Notes: a model not told the origin generated them from the letters alone. A DNA stretch of 64,000 bases from Candidatus Nanopelagicales bacterium (GCA_030827125.1 JAURFD010000001.1:162750-226749), one strand, 5' to 3'. Positions 48,380 to 58,360 are shown, counted from the stretch's first letter. Numbers and translations are program-made.

Positions 48380-48619
48380 GTGCTCGAGGAAGCTCTCGGG
48401 CATCTGGTGCGCGGCATCGTCGATCATCCTGACGACGTTGCCGTCCGCACCCGCTCGGGCCGCCGCGGAAATTCGCTCGAGGTACGAGTGCATCCGGAGG
48501 ACATGGGCCGCGTGATCGGTCGTTCCGGTCGCACCGCGACCGCCCTGCGCACGGTCGTGACGGCAATCTCGTCGGATCGTCACGTGCGCATCGACTTCCT
48601 CGACGTCGACGAGCGCTGA
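48380..48619 (+). CDS. khpA: KH-domain RNA-binding protein KhpA
   Basis: The 79-residue protein is a single KH domain: LEEALGHLVRGIVDHPDDVAV, LEVRVHPEDMGRVIGRSGRTATALRTVVTAI with the GXXG loop as GRSG, and HVRIDFLDVDE. KhpA works with KhpB as an RNA chaperone in Gram-positive bacteria. GTG 48380 begins one base after the rpsP stop, and rimM follows 6 bases later. Confidence 0.9.
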   Translation: MLEEALGHLVRGIVDHPDDVAVRTRSGRRGNSLEVRVHPEDMGRVIGRSGRTATALRTVVTAISSDRHVRIDFLDVDER

Positions 48620-48625
48620 TTCCCG

Positions 48626-49135
48626 GTGCGCGTCGTTGTCGCGCGCATCGGTCGTGCGCTGGGGATCAAGGGCGAACTTCTCATCGACGTGCTCACCGAC
48701 GAGCCTGAGCGCCGACTGGCAGCAGGCTGTCGCGTGTTCGCGGGTGACCGCGTGCTACTCATCGAAGCCGAGCGCGATCACGGCAAGCGCATCGCCATGC
48801 GCTTCGCGGGTATCGATGACCGTACGGCGGCCGAAGCATTGACGGGGATGCTGCTCGAGGTCGAGCGTGATCCCGCCGAGCGACCGGACGATCCCGATGA
48901 GTTCTACGACGATCAGCTCATCGGGCTTACGACGTACCTGCCGGACGGGACGGTCCTCGGCGACGTCTCCGAGGTCATCCATCTGCCCGCTCAAGATCTG
49001 TTGGCGGTCGCCGGGGCCGGGGGGCGCGAAATCCTCATTCCGTTCGTTGCCGAGATCGTCACGGCGGTGGATGTCGAGGCCGGGAGCCTGACTGTCGAGC
49101 CGCCGCCGGGCCTCCTTGAGGCGAACGAAGCCTAG
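48626..49135 (+). CDS. rimM: 16S rRNA processing protein RimM
   Basis: RimM assists maturation of the 30S head and binds S19. The 169-residue protein has the N-terminal barrel ([50 protein letters not shown]) and the PRC-barrel domain ([50 protein letters not shown]). It lies between khpA and trmD as usual. Confidence 0.93.
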   Translation: MRVVVARIGRALGIKGELLIDVLTDEPERRLAAGCRVFAGDRVLLIEAERDHGKRIAMRFAGIDDRTAAEALTGMLLEVERDPAERPDDPDEFYDDQLIGLTTYLPDGTVLGDVSEVIHLPAQDLLAVAGAGGREILIPFVAEIVTAVDVEAGSLTVEPPPGLLEANEA

Positions 49136-49142
49136 GAACGAC

Positions 49143-49838
49143 ATGCGTATCGACGTCATCACCATTTTCCCGGCCTACCTGGACCCACTTTCGCTGTCAC
49201 TCGTGGGCAAGGCGCAAGAGCAGGGCCTCATCGACGTCCAGGTGCACGATCTGCGCGACTACACCCACGACCGACATCGCACGGTCGACGACGAGCCCTA
49301 CGGCGGCGGACCCGGCATGGTCATGCGTCCGGAGCCGTGGGGAGAGGCGCTCGATGCGGTTCTCGCCGAACACCGAGACCCGACGCTGGTGGTGCCCACT
49401 CCCTCGGGACTGCCCTTCACGCAGGCCATGGCCACCGATTGGTCGCATCGCCCGGGCTTGGTCTTCGCCTGTGGTCGCTACGAGGGCATCGACGCCCGCG
49501 TGCTCGAGGACTACGCCACGCGTGTCGAGCTGGTCCCGGTCTCACTCGGTGACTACGTCCTGGCCGGCGGTGAAGTGGCGGCCCTCGCGATGATCGAGGC
49601 CGTGGTGCGGTTGGTGCCGGGGGTTCTCGGCAATGCTGAGAGCGTTGCCGACGATTCCTTCGCCCCGGGGACGATGGAGGGGCTCCTCGAAGGGCCGGTC
49701 TACACGAGGCCGCCCGTCTGGCGGGGTCACGAGGTGCCGGACGTCCTCCTGTCGGGGGACCACGGCCGCATCGCCACCTGGCGGCGTGAGCGAGCCGAGG
49801 AGCGGACCCGGTCGCTGCGACCCGATCTGCTCGACTAG
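49143..49838 (+). CDS. trmD: tRNA (guanine(37)-N1)-methyltransferase
   Basis: TrmD methylates G37 to prevent frameshifting. The 231-residue SPOUT enzyme starts [15 protein letters not shown], and has [31 protein letters not shown], the knot [15 protein letters not shown], and [34 protein letters not shown] 49143 is 7 bases after the rimM stop and gives the conserved start. Confidence 0.96.
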   Translation: MRIDVITIFPAYLDPLSLSLVGKAQEQGLIDVQVHDLRDYTHDRHRTVDDEPYGGGPGMVMRPEPWGEALDAVLAEHRDPTLVVPTPSGLPFTQAMATDWSHRPGLVFACGRYEGIDARVLEDYATRVELVPVSLGDYVLAGGEVAALAMIEAVVRLVPGVLGNAESVADDSFAPGTMEGLLEGPVYTRPPVWRGHEVPDVLLSGDHGRIATWRRERAEERTRSLRPDLLD

Positions 49839-50047
49839 GACGCCGGTCGATCACGACCGGCGGCTCATCAGGGAGGCGATTCGCCCCTGGCCCGGTGCCT
49901 GTGGCAAAATCAGCGGGCTGATCCCGGCCGCCATGGCCGCGACGGACCCGCCACAGGGGGCCGTTTTGGAGCAGTCCGGATCCCCGGCCGATCGACCCCC
50001 ACCCGATGTGGGCGACCTGTGGCGCCGACAGGAAGCGAAGATGCACC
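49839..50047 (+). promoter_or_regulatory. rplS upstream region with two inverted repeats
   Basis: CGCCGGTCG (49841-49849) pairs with CGACCGGCG (49854-49862) right after trmD and probably ends that transcript, although no T-run follows. CCTGTGGC (49898-49905) pairs with GCCACAGG (49950-49957). A weak -10-like CAAAAT at 49905-49910 may start rplS transcription. No known riboswitch or ribosomal-protein leader class was recognised. Confidence 0.4.
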
Positions 50048-50413
50048 ATGCAAAAGCTCGATGAACTCGATGCCCTCTCGATGAAGTCCGACGTCCCGGA
50101 CTTCCGCCCCGGTGACACCGTCAAGGTGCACGTGAAGGTCGTCGAAGGCAACAAGACCCGTGTGCAGGTCTTCCAGGGTGTGGTGATCGGCCGCCAGGGT
50201 TCTGGTGTGCGTGAGACCTTCAGCGTTCGCAAGGTGTCCTACGGCACCGGCGTGGAGCGCACCTTCCCGCTGCACACTCCCATCGTGGAGAAGATCGAGG
50301 TCGTCTCCCGCGGTGACGTGCGGCGAGCCAAGCTCTACTACCTGCGCGGTCTGCGCGGCAAGGCCGCCAAGATCAAGGAGTTGCGCGAAACGACTCCGAC
50401 CGAGGGTCAGTAG
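50048..50413 (+). CDS. rplS: 50S ribosomal protein L19
   Basis: The 121-residue protein has [63 protein letters not shown] and ends [19 protein letters not shown], all typical of L19 at the 30S-50S interface. ATG 50048 has GAAGCGAAG-type purines upstream. lepB follows, as in most actinobacteria. Confidence 0.96.
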   Translation: MQKLDELDALSMKSDVPDFRPGDTVKVHVKVVEGNKTRVQVFQGVVIGRQGSGVRETFSVRKVSYGTGVERTFPLHTPIVEKIEVVSRGDVRRAKLYYLRGLRGKAAKIKELRETTPTEGQ

Positions 50414-50434
50414 CTAACGCAGCGCCGCCCCGCG

Positions 50435-51220
50435 ATGAACCCACCCGAGGATTCCAGCGGAACCCCGTCCTCGGACATCCCGTCTGAGTCGACGGAGGTG
50501 CCCGTGGATCACACGTCCGACGACGAGAGTTCATCGCGGCGTCCACGTATCCCAGCCTGGCTAGAATTCCCGCTTCTCATCGTCGGTGCCTTCTTCGTCG
50601 CGTTCCTCGTCAAGACGTTCCTCGTCCAGGCGTTCTACATCCCATCAGGGTCGATGGAGGACACGCTCCAGGTCGGGGACCGAGTGCTCGTCAACAAGGT
50701 CGTCTATCACACGCGCGCGGTCGAGCGCGGGGACATCATCGTCTTCGACGGCACCGGCTCCTTCATCTCCGGTCCGGTCGTGGAGCCCGATGTCTCGCCG
50801 ATTGAGCGGGTGACACGCCTGCTCGGTGACATCGTGGGACTCGCTCCGCCCCGGGACACCGACTTCATCAAGCGCGTCATCGGCGTCGGCGGTGATCGCG
50901 TCGTGTGTTGCGACTCCGAAGGCCGCATCACCGTGAACGGTGTACCGCTCGATGAGCGCGACTACCTCTATCGCAACAATCCGCCGAGCAAGCAAAGCTT
51001 CGATGTGCTCGTCCCCGAGGGCACACTGTGGGTCATGGGCGATCATCGCTCGGCCTCGGCTGATTCTCGCGCACACATGGGTGAGCCCGGTGGTGGCTTC
51101 GTGCCGGTCGACCATGTCATCGGGCGCGCATTCGCTGTGGTGTGGCCGTTCAGCCAGGCGCAGATCCTGGAAATCCCGGCGACGTTCGAGCAGCCCGCGC
51201 TCGTCGATTCAAACCCGTGA
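50435..51220 (+). CDS. lepB: signal peptidase I
   Basis: This membrane protease removes signal peptides from exported proteins. The 261-residue form has a Ser/Glu/Pro-rich cytoplasmic N-terminus, one transmembrane segment (FPLLIVGAFFVAFLVKTFLV), and the catalytic serine in YIPSGSMEDTLQVGD. The catalytic lysine is in DFIKRVIGVGGDRV, and C-terminal box E is MGDHRSASADSR. ATG 50435 lacks a ribosome site; GTG 50504, with GGAGG 5 nt upstream, would give a 238-residue protein and may be the true start. A second, altered copy follows with a 4-base overlap. Confidence 0.93.
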   Translation: MNPPEDSSGTPSSDIPSESTEVPVDHTSDDESSSRRPRIPAWLEFPLLIVGAFFVAFLVKTFLVQAFYIPSGSMEDTLQVGDRVLVNKVVYHTRAVERGDIIVFDGTGSFISGPVVEPDVSPIERVTRLLGDIVGLAPPRDTDFIKRVIGVGGDRVVCCDSEGRITVNGVPLDERDYLYRNNPPSKQSFDVLVPEGTLWVMGDHRSASADSRAHMGEPGGGFVPVDHVIGRAFAVVWPFSQAQILEIPATFEQPALVDSNP

Positions 51221-51948
51221 CAACGATCGGTTCCCGGCCGCCGATGCGCGACGGTGACACCCAGCCGATTCCCGTCGTGGACGTCGGCGCCGCCCCGTCG
51301 CCGCGGGCCGGGTCGGGGCGACACGCGGCCGCCACGCCCAAACGGCCGTGGCCCGTACGCATCGTGCGCGAGTTCGCCATCATCGCGGCGTTGGCGCTGG
51401 TGGGCTTGGTCGCGGTGCGTCTCGTGATCGGCAGCACGACATACATCCCCAATGACTCCATGGCGCCGACGCTCGACGCTGGGCAGCGAGTACTGGTGAC
51501 GGCGTATCCGCTCACGGGCGGCGTTGGCCACGGCGACGTGGTGATCTTCGAGGACACCGGGAATTGGTATGAGGGCCCGGCCGCCGAGCCCTCTCCGGGC
51601 ATGCAGATCCTCAGCGTCCTCGGCTTCACCTCCCCGGCGGCGGGCACGCAGGGTGTCGGACGTGTCGTCGGCATGTCCGGGGACCGAGTGGAGTGCTGTG
51701 ACGATGCCGGGCGAATCAAGGTCAATGGCCAACCTTTGGATGAGCGATTTCTTGCAGGTCCGACCGATCAGGTGCCTTTCGATATCCGCGTGCCGCAGGG
51801 GCGGATTTTCGTGCTCGGTGATGCGCGGGCAACCGCGCTGGACAGCCGTTCATTCCTCGACGCGGAGGCCGGCACGATCTCGCTTGATGATGTGACCGGA
51901 AGAGTGCTTATCAGCGTGTGGCCACCGACCTTCGTTGACGGGCTGTGA
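51217..51948 (+). CDS. signal peptidase I homologue lacking the catalytic lysine
   Basis: The 243-residue protein has one transmembrane segment (IIAALALVGLVAVRLVIG), the box B serine in YIPNDSMAPTLDAGQRVLV, the GDRVECCDDAGRIKVNG region and box E-like LGDARATALDSRSF. At the position of the general-base lysine it reads GVGRVVGMSGDR where the neighbouring LepB has FIKRVIGVGGDR, so Lys is replaced by Gly. The Ser/Lys dyad is therefore incomplete. It may be inactive, act as a partner or regulator of LepB, or use another base. GTG 51217 overlaps the lepB stop, and its own stop overlaps rnhB. Confidence 0.8.
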   Translation: MTTIGSRPPMRDGDTQPIPVVDVGAAPSPRAGSGRHAAATPKRPWPVRIVREFAIIAALALVGLVAVRLVIGSTTYIPNDSMAPTLDAGQRVLVTAYPLTGGVGHGDVVIFEDTGNWYEGPAAEPSPGMQILSVLGFTSPAAGTQGVGRVVGMSGDRVECCDDAGRIKVNGQPLDERFLAGPTDQVPFDIRVPQGRIFVLGDARATALDSRSFLDAEAGTISLDDVTGRVLISVWPPTFVDGL

Positions 51949-52625
51949 CCGCGTCGAGTTCGCGGCCTTCCGCGCCCACCCTGCGCTACGAGCGCGAACT
52001 TCTGCGCGCCTCCGGTCTGACATCGCTCGCCTGTGCCGATGAGGCTGGTCGCGGTGCCTTGAGTGGGCCGGTCAGCGTGGGTGTCGTCGTGGTGACGAGC
52101 TCGACCAAGTCAGCGCCGCAGGGTGTGCGGGACAGCAAACTGCTGAGCCAGGAACGTCGAGAGGAGTTGGCTCCGCAGGTGAGGCGCTGGGCGGCGGCCT
52201 GGGCCGTGGGCATGGCGTCGGCGGCAGAGATTGACGAATTGGGCATTGTGGCGGCTATGCGCCTGGCCGGCCATCGAGCCCTCGCCGCACTCCCGGATCT
52301 GCCCGGCACAGTCCTGCTGGACGGCAATCACGACTACCTCACCCCCGCGGATCAGGCGTCGCTGTTCGGTGAAGACGTGGTGCTGGTGGATGTGCCGCCC
52401 GTGGTGACGCGCGTCAAAGCGGATCTGCGCTGTGCTGGCGTTGCGGCGGCCAGCATTCTGGCCAAGACGGCGCGCGATGACGTGATGATCCGACTCGCCG
52501 CCGATCACCCCGAGTACGGGTGGGCGGAGAACAAGGGCTATGCCGCGCCGGAGCACATGGAGGCGCTGCGCCAGCACGGACCATCGCCATACCACCGGGT
52601 GTCTTGGAGTCTTCCGACCCGGTAG
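51945..52625 (+). CDS. rnhB: ribonuclease HII
   Basis: RNase HII cuts RNA in DNA-RNA hybrids, including single ribonucleotides. The 226-residue protein has ACADEAGRGALSGPVSVGVVV with the catalytic Asp-Glu pair, RDSKLLSQERREEL, LLDGNHDYL, VKADLRCAGVAAASILAKTARD and YGWAENKGY. The start overlaps the previous stop by 4 bases, so lepB, its paralogue and rnhB form one transcript. Confidence 0.94.
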   Translation: MTASSSRPSAPTLRYERELLRASGLTSLACADEAGRGALSGPVSVGVVVVTSSTKSAPQGVRDSKLLSQERREELAPQVRRWAAAWAVGMASAAEIDELGIVAAMRLAGHRALAALPDLPGTVLLDGNHDYLTPADQASLFGEDVVLVDVPPVVTRVKADLRCAGVAAASILAKTARDDVMIRLAADHPEYGWAENKGYAAPEHMEALRQHGPSPYHRVSWSLPTR

Positions 52626-52653
52626 CGGCCAGAGTCGCTCGCCGAGGGGCCGG

Positions 52654-54132
52654 TCAGTGGGTGCTCGGCAGTCGACCGTCGAGGCGGTCCAGCATCGCCG
52701 CGCTGTAGGAGTTCAACCCAAGGACGTCGACCGTCTTGCCGTGCCGCTCGTACTTGTAGACGACAGCATCGAGCGCCGCCACCGTGGACGCATCCCACAC
52801 GTGGGCGCCGGACAGATCGATCACCACCCAGTGCGGATCCTCGACGTACTCGAACTGGCCGACGAGATCGTTGCTGGACGCGAAGAAGAGTTCACCGTGA
52901 ACCTCGTAGGTCACATGCTCCGCGTCGGGGGCAACTTCGCGCGTCATCGTCACCAGGTGTGCCACCCGTCGAGCGAAGAGCACCGACGCGGTGAGGACGC
53001 CGGTGATTACTCCGATCGCCAGGTTGTGTGTGAAGACGGTGGCGATGACCGTCGCGATCATCACAATCGTCTCGCTCTTGGGCATGTAGCGGATCGATGT
53101 GAGGCTGTGCCAGTCGAAGGTTGAATACGACACAATGATCATAACGGCGACCAAGGCGGCCATCGGGATCACGGCCACGATGTCCCCGAGGGTAACAACG
53201 AGAATGATGAGGAAGACTCCGGCGAGGAAGGTCGACAGGCGGGTGCGCGCACCACTGACCTTCACATTGATCATGGTCTGGCCGATCATCGCGCAGCCAC
53301 CCATGCCACCGAAGAATCCGGTCACGATGTTCGCAACGCCCTGACCCCAGGACTCGCGCGTCTTGCGCGAGTGGGTGTCGGTGATGTCGTCCACGAGTTT
53401 CGCGGTCATGAGAGATTCCATGAGTCCCACCAGCGCCATCGCGACAGCAAAGGGAGCGATGATGCGCAGAGTTTCGAAGTCGACGGGAACTGCGGGAATC
53501 CCGAGGACGGGCAGGCCATTCGGCAATTCACCTTGATCGCCGACCGTCGGGACGTTCCAGCCGAAGGCGACGACCGCGACGGTGAGCAGAACCACGGCCA
53601 CGAGCGGCGCGGGGACGGCCGTGGTGAGTCGGGGGAGCAGCAGCATGATGGCGACACCGACAACCACCATCGGGTAGACGATCCAGGGGACGTCGATGAG
53701 GTAGGGCACCTGGGCCATGAAGATGAGGATGGCCAGCGCATTGACGAACCCGACCATGACGCTGCGCGGGATGAAGCGCATGAGACGTGCAACGCCCGCG
53801 AGGGCGAGCAGAATCTGAATGACTCCGGCGAGGATGACCGCCGCGACCAGATATTCCAGTCCGTAATCCCGGGCCAGGGGAGCGACGATGAGCGCGATCG
53901 CGCCCGTGGCGGCCGAAATCATGGCGGGTCGCCCGCCGGTAAAGGCGATGGTGACGGCCATCGTGAAGGACGCGAAGAGGCCGACGCGCGGGTCGACGCC
54001 GGCGAGGATGGAGAAGGAAATTGCCTCCGGGATCAACGCGATGGCGACCACGAGACCGGCGAGCGCTTCAGTCTTGAAGACGCGGGGAGCGAGCCAGGAG
54101 GGGCGGGACAGGGCAGGAAACGCGAACGACAA
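52654..54132 (-). CDS. SulP family anion transporter with STAS domain
   Basis: The 492-residue membrane protein starts with the SulP core: EALAGLVVAIALIPEAISFSILAGVDPRVGLFASF, GRPAMISAATGAIALIVAPL, PYLIDVPWIVYPMV, FGGMGGCAMIGQTMINVKVSGARTRLSTFLAGVF, then a C-terminal STAS domain (VVIDLSGAHVWDASTVAALDAVV, about 405-480). Relatives carry sulfate, bicarbonate (BicA) or other anions; the substrate is not decided by sequence. The TTG start has CGGAG upstream. It runs against the direction of the surrounding translation and competence genes, as if inserted between rnhB and yraN. Confidence 0.9.
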   Translation of the reverse strand: MSFAFPALSRPSWLAPRVFKTEALAGLVVAIALIPEAISFSILAGVDPRVGLFASFTMAVTIAFTGGRPAMISAATGAIALIVAPLARDYGLEYLVAAVILAGVIQILLALAGVARLMRFIPRSVMVGFVNALAILIFMAQVPYLIDVPWIVYPMVVVGVAIMLLLPRLTTAVPAPLVAVVLLTVAVVAFGWNVPTVGDQGELPNGLPVLGIPAVPVDFETLRIIAPFAVAMALVGLMESLMTAKLVDDITDTHSRKTRESWGQGVANIVTGFFGGMGGCAMIGQTMINVKVSGARTRLSTFLAGVFLIILVVTLGDIVAVIPMAALVAVMIIVSYSTFDWHSLTSIRYMPKSETIVMIATVIATVFTHNLAIGVITGVLTASVLFARRVAHLVTMTREVAPDAEHVTYEVHGELFFASSNDLVGQFEYVEDPHWVVIDLSGAHVWDASTVAALDAVVYKYERHGKTVDVLGLNSYSAAMLDRLDGRLPSTH

Positions 54133-54382
54133 GGGTCAATCTCCGATGGATGAGGGGATATGGACCCTGCTAGGCATGACGGCGAGGCCTCTGTCCCGCA
54201 CCGTAGTACGAATTGGTGGCGAGTCCCGACAGCGCCACCGCACGCCCCCACGTGGTTGTGTGCCATCTCACAGGCGGTGAGTCCCACACGTTCGCAAATG
54301 GTCTTTGTCCACAGATTCGCCGCGAGCCTTGAACCACCTTCCCGTGACCTTCCAACCTGGCCACCGCGAGGAAGGGAGTGAC

Positions 54383-54742
54383 ATGGGAACCGAACGCGTC
54401 GAGCGCGGCCAGTGGGGTGAAGGGGTAGCCGCACAGCACCTCATGGGGATGGGTATGGAGATCATCGATCGCAACTGGCGGTGCCGCCAAGGAGAGATCG
54501 ACATCGTGGCGCGGGACGGGCAGGACATCGTCATCTGCGAGGTCAAGACGCGCGGCTCTCAGCGTTTTGGTACGCCCCTCTCGGCGGTGACCCCCGCGAA
54601 GGTGCGTCGCCTCCGCGTGCTGGCGAGTCGTTGGCTCGCCGCACACGAGGCTCGAGCGCGCAAAGTGCGTCTGGATGTGATTGGCATCGTCATTGACGGT
54701 GACGGCGTACCCATCATCGAACATGTCAGGGGGGTTGGCTGA
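54383..54742 (+). CDS. UPF0102 / YraN family nuclease-like protein
   Basis: The 119-residue protein has RGQWGEGVAAQHLMGMGMEIIDRNWRCRQGEIDIVARDGQDIVICEVKTRGSQRFG, the restriction-endonuclease-like core (GEIDIV and EVKTR) of YraN. It usually stands beside comM and dprA, as here; its biochemical role is unproven. ATG 54383 has GAAGGGAG upstream. The 250-base gap before it contains a TTGTCCACA sequence (54305-54313) and the sulP promoter but no other gene. Confidence 0.85.
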   Translation: MGTERVERGQWGEGVAAQHLMGMGMEIIDRNWRCRQGEIDIVARDGQDIVICEVKTRGSQRFGTPLSAVTPAKVRRLRVLASRWLAAHEARARKVRLDVIGIVIDGDGVPIIEHVRGVG

Positions 54743-56271
54743 TGGTGGCTCGATGCTCGTCGGCCGTCATCGTCGGCGTGGACGCACGCGAGATCATCAT
54801 CGAGGCGGAGGTCGGTACAGGGTTGCCGGGCCTCACCCTGGTCGGTTTGGCCGACGCTGCGATCCGTGAGTCGCGCGACCGCGTTCGCTCGGCGGTCGAA
54901 CACAGCGGGCTGACTTGGCCCGATACCCGGATCACCGTGGCTCTTCTCCCGGCGTCCCTGCGCAAGCGCGGCTCAGCACTCGATGCGGCTATCGCTGTTG
55001 CGGTCATGGCCGCATCGGACCAGATTCCCGCGCAAATGACGGTCAACACCTGTGTTCTCGGCGAGCTCGGTCTCGATGGTCGGATTCATTCCGTGCCCGG
55101 TGTGGTGGCCACTGCCCTCGCCCTGCGCGGAAGCGGACGCCGGCTCCTCGTCCCGGTCAGCGAAGTCGACGACGCCGGATTGGTTCCCGACGTGGCCGTG
55201 GGAGGTGTTCGCAGTCTCGCCCATCTCATCGACGTGTTGCGCGGGGACGCGGTACCCGTGCCACCGGGTCAGGCGCCCTACTCGGAGCGCCGTAGCGCAG
55301 GTGCCGGCATCCCGGATCTCGCGGACGTGCGCGGGCAGAGCGAGGCCCGACGTGCGCTGGAGGTTGCGGCCGCGGGGGGACACCACCTGGCGATGATTGG
55401 TCTGCCGGGCGTGGGCAAGACCTTGCTGGCGGAGCGTCTTCCCGGGCTCATGCCACCCCTCGACGATGAGACCGCCCTGGAAGTCACGGCGATCTGGTCG
55501 GCGGCGGGCATGTCGACGGAGGGACTTCTGCGCGAGCCTCCGTTCCAGTCGCCCCATCACACCGCGTCCGCGAGTTCGGTGATCGGCGGAGGGCAGGGAG
55601 GTCATCTGCGCGTAGGAGCCGTCACCTTGGCGCACCGCGGGGTGCTCTTCCTCGACGAGGCTCCCGAGTTCTCGCGCAACGTACTCGATGCGCTGCGACA
55701 GCCCCTCGAGTCCGGCCGTGTGCGTCTCGCACGTGCGGAGGCAAACGCGGTCTTGCCGGCCCGCTTCAGCCTCGTCCTCGCGGCCAATCCGTGTCCTTGC
55801 GGGCGTGGCATGGGTGTGGATGCGCGGTGCTCCTGCACACCGATGCAGCGTCGTCGCTACGCGACCAAGTTGTCCGGGCCGATCCTCGACCGCGTTGACC
55901 TGCGCGTAGGGCTTGAGCGGCCACACCTCGCCCAACTAGGTGAGCCCGGTGAATCGACGGCGGTGGTTGCCGAGCGCGTCCGCGCTGCGCGCGAGCGGGC
56001 GTGCGCGCGATGGACGCAGGACGGGGTTCCCTGGCGTCAGAACGCCTCGGCCCCCGGACCGTATCTGCGTGAACGATGCCCCCCGGACGAGAGCGGGGCG
56101 TACCTCCTGCGGACCGCCTTTGCTCGGTCGGCCCTCAGCATGCGCGGCGCCGATCGCGTACTCCGGACGGCGTGGACACTCGCGGACCTCGAAGGCCGCG
56201 ATCGACCCGGGGTCGACCACGTGGCGGCCGCCATGGCGCTGCGCGGTGAGGAGTCGCCATGGGCGGCGTGA
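54742..56271 (+). CDS. comM: YifB/ComM family Mg-chelatase-like AAA ATPase
   Basis: ComM is a hexameric helicase that promotes branch migration during natural transformation. The 509 residues show the N-terminal Lon-like fold (VGVDAREIIIEAEVGTGLPGLTLVGLADAAIRESRDRVRSA), Walker A MIGLPGVGKTLLAERLPGLMPPL near 215, GAVTLAHRGVLFLDEAPEF with Walker B, and NPCPCGRGMG with further cysteines (CSC). The start overlaps the yraN stop (TGATG) and the end overlaps dprA by 13 bases. Confidence 0.93.
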   Translation: MVARCSSAVIVGVDAREIIIEAEVGTGLPGLTLVGLADAAIRESRDRVRSAVEHSGLTWPDTRITVALLPASLRKRGSALDAAIAVAVMAASDQIPAQMTVNTCVLGELGLDGRIHSVPGVVATALALRGSGRRLLVPVSEVDDAGLVPDVAVGGVRSLAHLIDVLRGDAVPVPPGQAPYSERRSAGAGIPDLADVRGQSEARRALEVAAAGGHHLAMIGLPGVGKTLLAERLPGLMPPLDDETALEVTAIWSAAGMSTEGLLREPPFQSPHHTASASSVIGGGQGGHLRVGAVTLAHRGVLFLDEAPEFSRNVLDALRQPLESGRVRLARAEANAVLPARFSLVLAANPCPCGRGMGVDARCSCTPMQRRRYATKLSGPILDRVDLRVGLERPHLAQLGEPGESTAVVAERVRAARERACARWTQDGVPWRQNASAPGPYLRERCPPDESGAYLLRTAFARSALSMRGADRVLRTAWTLADLEGRDRPGVDHVAAAMALRGEESPWAA

Positions 56272-57392
56272 TAGACGAACGATCCGCGCGGGTCTTGCTG
56301 TCGATCTGGTTCGAATCTGCCGACACCACGGTGGTTGCGCGTGTGCGCGCCCGCGGGGCTCTCGATGTCGTGAACAGGATCGTCTCGGGGCGACGTTCCG
56401 TTGCGGACAAGCGCGGCACTGCAGGGCGCATCGCCGAGATCACGATGGACGAGGCTGCCGCTCGCGCTCAAGCGGTGTACGACGCCGCTACGCGCATCGG
56501 AGCTCGCTACGTCATTCCCGGCGATGCCGAATGGCCCACGCAGTTGGACGACCTCGGTGATCGAGCGCCGCTGGGTCTGTGGGTAGCCGGCGCGGGAGAC
56601 CTGCGATTGCTGGCGCTGCGGTCGATCTCCGTGGTCGGAGCGCGTTCGGCGACGTCGTACGGCGAAGGCCTGGCCCGAGAACTCGGAGCTCATCTTGCCG
56701 AGCAGGGATGGCTCACGGTCTCCGGAGGGGCTTTCGGGATTGATGCCGCCGCCCATCGTGGATCCCTGATCGCCGATGGGGCGACCGCGTGCGTGCTCGC
56801 GGGTGGGGTGGATGTGCCCTACCCGCGGTCACACGCGGACCTGATGGCCCGCATCCGCGAGTGCGGAGTCCTCGTCAGCGAGACCCCGCTCGGCGGTGCG
56901 GCGATGCGGCATCGCTTCCTCACCCGCAACCGCATCATCGCGGCCCTCAGTCGTGCGACCGTCATGGTGGAAGCGGCGCTGCGCTCCGGGAGTCGCACGA
57001 CGGCGAAGGAGGCCGCGGCCCTGCGCCGGGTCGTGATGGCCTTTCCCGGGCCGGTCACCTCGCCGATGTCCGCCGGGTGCCATGCGCTGATCCGCGATCA
57101 AGGAGCACATCTGGTGACGTCGCCACGGGAGGTGCTCGCCTTCGTGACCGGGGAGTTGCTCGACATTCCCGCGGGGGATGCTCCGAGTCTGGCCTGGCGG
57201 GAGCAGCGGGTTCTGGATGCGGTCCCGGTCCGTAGACCGGCGCCTCTGTCGAGCATCGCCCAGTTGGCCGGCCTCGGCACGCGTGAAGCGATGGCGGGTT
57301 TGGGAATGCTGGACGCCCTGGGCTACGTCGAGCGTCGGGGCGAGGGCTGGGTGCGCTCGTCCGCGGGGGACGGGGGAATGCTCGCGGGGTGA
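56259..57392 (+). CDS. dprA: DNA-processing protein DprA
   Basis: DprA protects incoming single-stranded DNA and loads RecA in transformation. The 377-residue protein has [104 protein letters not shown] and [22 protein letters not shown], the extended Rossmann core. A C-terminal winged-helix-like segment follows ([35 protein letters not shown]). Its start lies inside comM. Confidence 0.94.
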   Translation: MGGVIDERSARVLLSIWFESADTTVVARVRARGALDVVNRIVSGRRSVADKRGTAGRIAEITMDEAAARAQAVYDAATRIGARYVIPGDAEWPTQLDDLGDRAPLGLWVAGAGDLRLLALRSISVVGARSATSYGEGLARELGAHLAEQGWLTVSGGAFGIDAAAHRGSLIADGATACVLAGGVDVPYPRSHADLMARIRECGVLVSETPLGGAAMRHRFLTRNRIIAALSRATVMVEAALRSGSRTTAKEAAALRRVVMAFPGPVTSPMSAGCHALIRDQGAHLVTSPREVLAFVTGELLDIPAGDAPSLAWREQRVLDAVPVRRPAPLSSIAQLAGLGTREAMAGLGMLDALGYVERRGEGWVRSSAGDGGMLAG

Positions 57393-57436
57393 GTCGCTGC
57401 CGACACCCAGGCGCCGCCGAGGCCACTATGGAAGGC

Positions 57437-58360
57437 ATGGCGGAATGGGCGGCGGAATACGACGACTGGGCTGAGGTGATCGCCCGCTTCGCCGAACATC
57501 TCCGGAACGAGTTGGGTCGGAGCCCGCACACCGTCCGCGCCTACCTTGGAGACCTTGAGTCACTCGCCGACTTCGCTAGAGATCGCGGGATCGCTGAGGT
57601 CAGCGGGCTGAGACTGGCCACGCTCAGAGCGTGGCTCGGTGAGCAAGAGCAGGCTGATCTGTCGCGCGCCACGCTGGCGCGCCGGGCCGCCAGCGCGCGA
57701 ACCTTCACCCGGTGGTGCGCGCGACGGGGGCACACCGATACCGACGTCGGCGCCCGCCTTGCCAGTCCCAAGCGGGGTGGGCGACTGCCGGCCGTGCTCA
57801 GCGATGAGCAGGCCGCCGAGATGCTCGCTCACGTGGAGGGCGCGGCCGATGACCCCGTGGGACTTCGCGATCACGCCGTACTGGAATTGCTCTACGCCAC
57901 CGGCGTGCGAGTGAGCGAGCTCGTCGGGCTTGATCTCGACGACGTTGACGACGGTCGGCGTACCGTCCGGGTCCTCGGCAAGGGGGGGCGCCCTCGGACC
58001 GTGCCCTTCGGTGTGCCCGCGCTGCGGGCACTGGATCGATGGCGTCATGCGGGCAGACCCGCCCTGGCGCGGGAGAACTCCGGCCCGGCGCTCTTCCTTG
58101 GTGCGCGAGGCGGCCGGCTCGATCCGCGTACGGTCCGTGAGGTCGTGCACCGAGCGGTGGCCGACGTGCCGGGGGCCCCCGATATCGGCCCGCATGGACT
58201 ACGGCATTCGGCGGCGACCCACGTGCTCGAGGGGGGCGCGGACCTGCGTGCGGTGCAAGAGCTTCTTGGGCACGCGAGTCTGGCGACCACCCAGATCTAT
58301 ACGCATGTATCAGTCGAGCGCCTGCGCAGCGCCTACGCCCAAGCCCACCCCCGCGCCTAG
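57437..58360 (+). CDS. xerC: tyrosine recombinase XerC
   Basis: XerC resolves chromosome dimers at dif with XerD. The 307-residue protein has the N-terminal SAM-like domain ([30 protein letters not shown]). The catalytic domain holds the Arg of [16 protein letters not shown], the Lys of [53 protein letters not shown] with His-Arg-His, and the nucleophile Tyr. ATG 57437 is chosen; a CACTAT -10 lies 7 nt upstream, so it may be leaderless. ATG 57428 is an alternative. It converges with the M23 gene, whose 3' end overlaps by 51 bases. Confidence 0.93.
   Translation: MAEWAAEYDDWAEVIARFAEHLRNELGRSPHTVRAYLGDLESLADFARDRGIAEVSGLRLATLRAWLGEQEQADLSRATLARRAASARTFTRWCARRGHTDTDVGARLASPKRGGRLPAVLSDEQAAEMLAHVEGAADDPVGLRDHAVLELLYATGVRVSELVGLDLDDVDDGRRTVRVLGKGGRPRTVPFGVPALRALDRWRHAGRPALARENSGPALFLGARGGRLDPRTVREVVHRAVADVPGAPDIGPHGLRHSAATHVLEGGADLRAVQELLGHASLATTQIYTHVSVERLRSAYAQAHPRA

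Noticed and set aside
53371..54153. Open frame on the + strand opposite sulP
   Set aside because: Its composition (Asp, Gly, Arg, His) mirrors hydrophobic codons on the other strand and it has no ribosome site.
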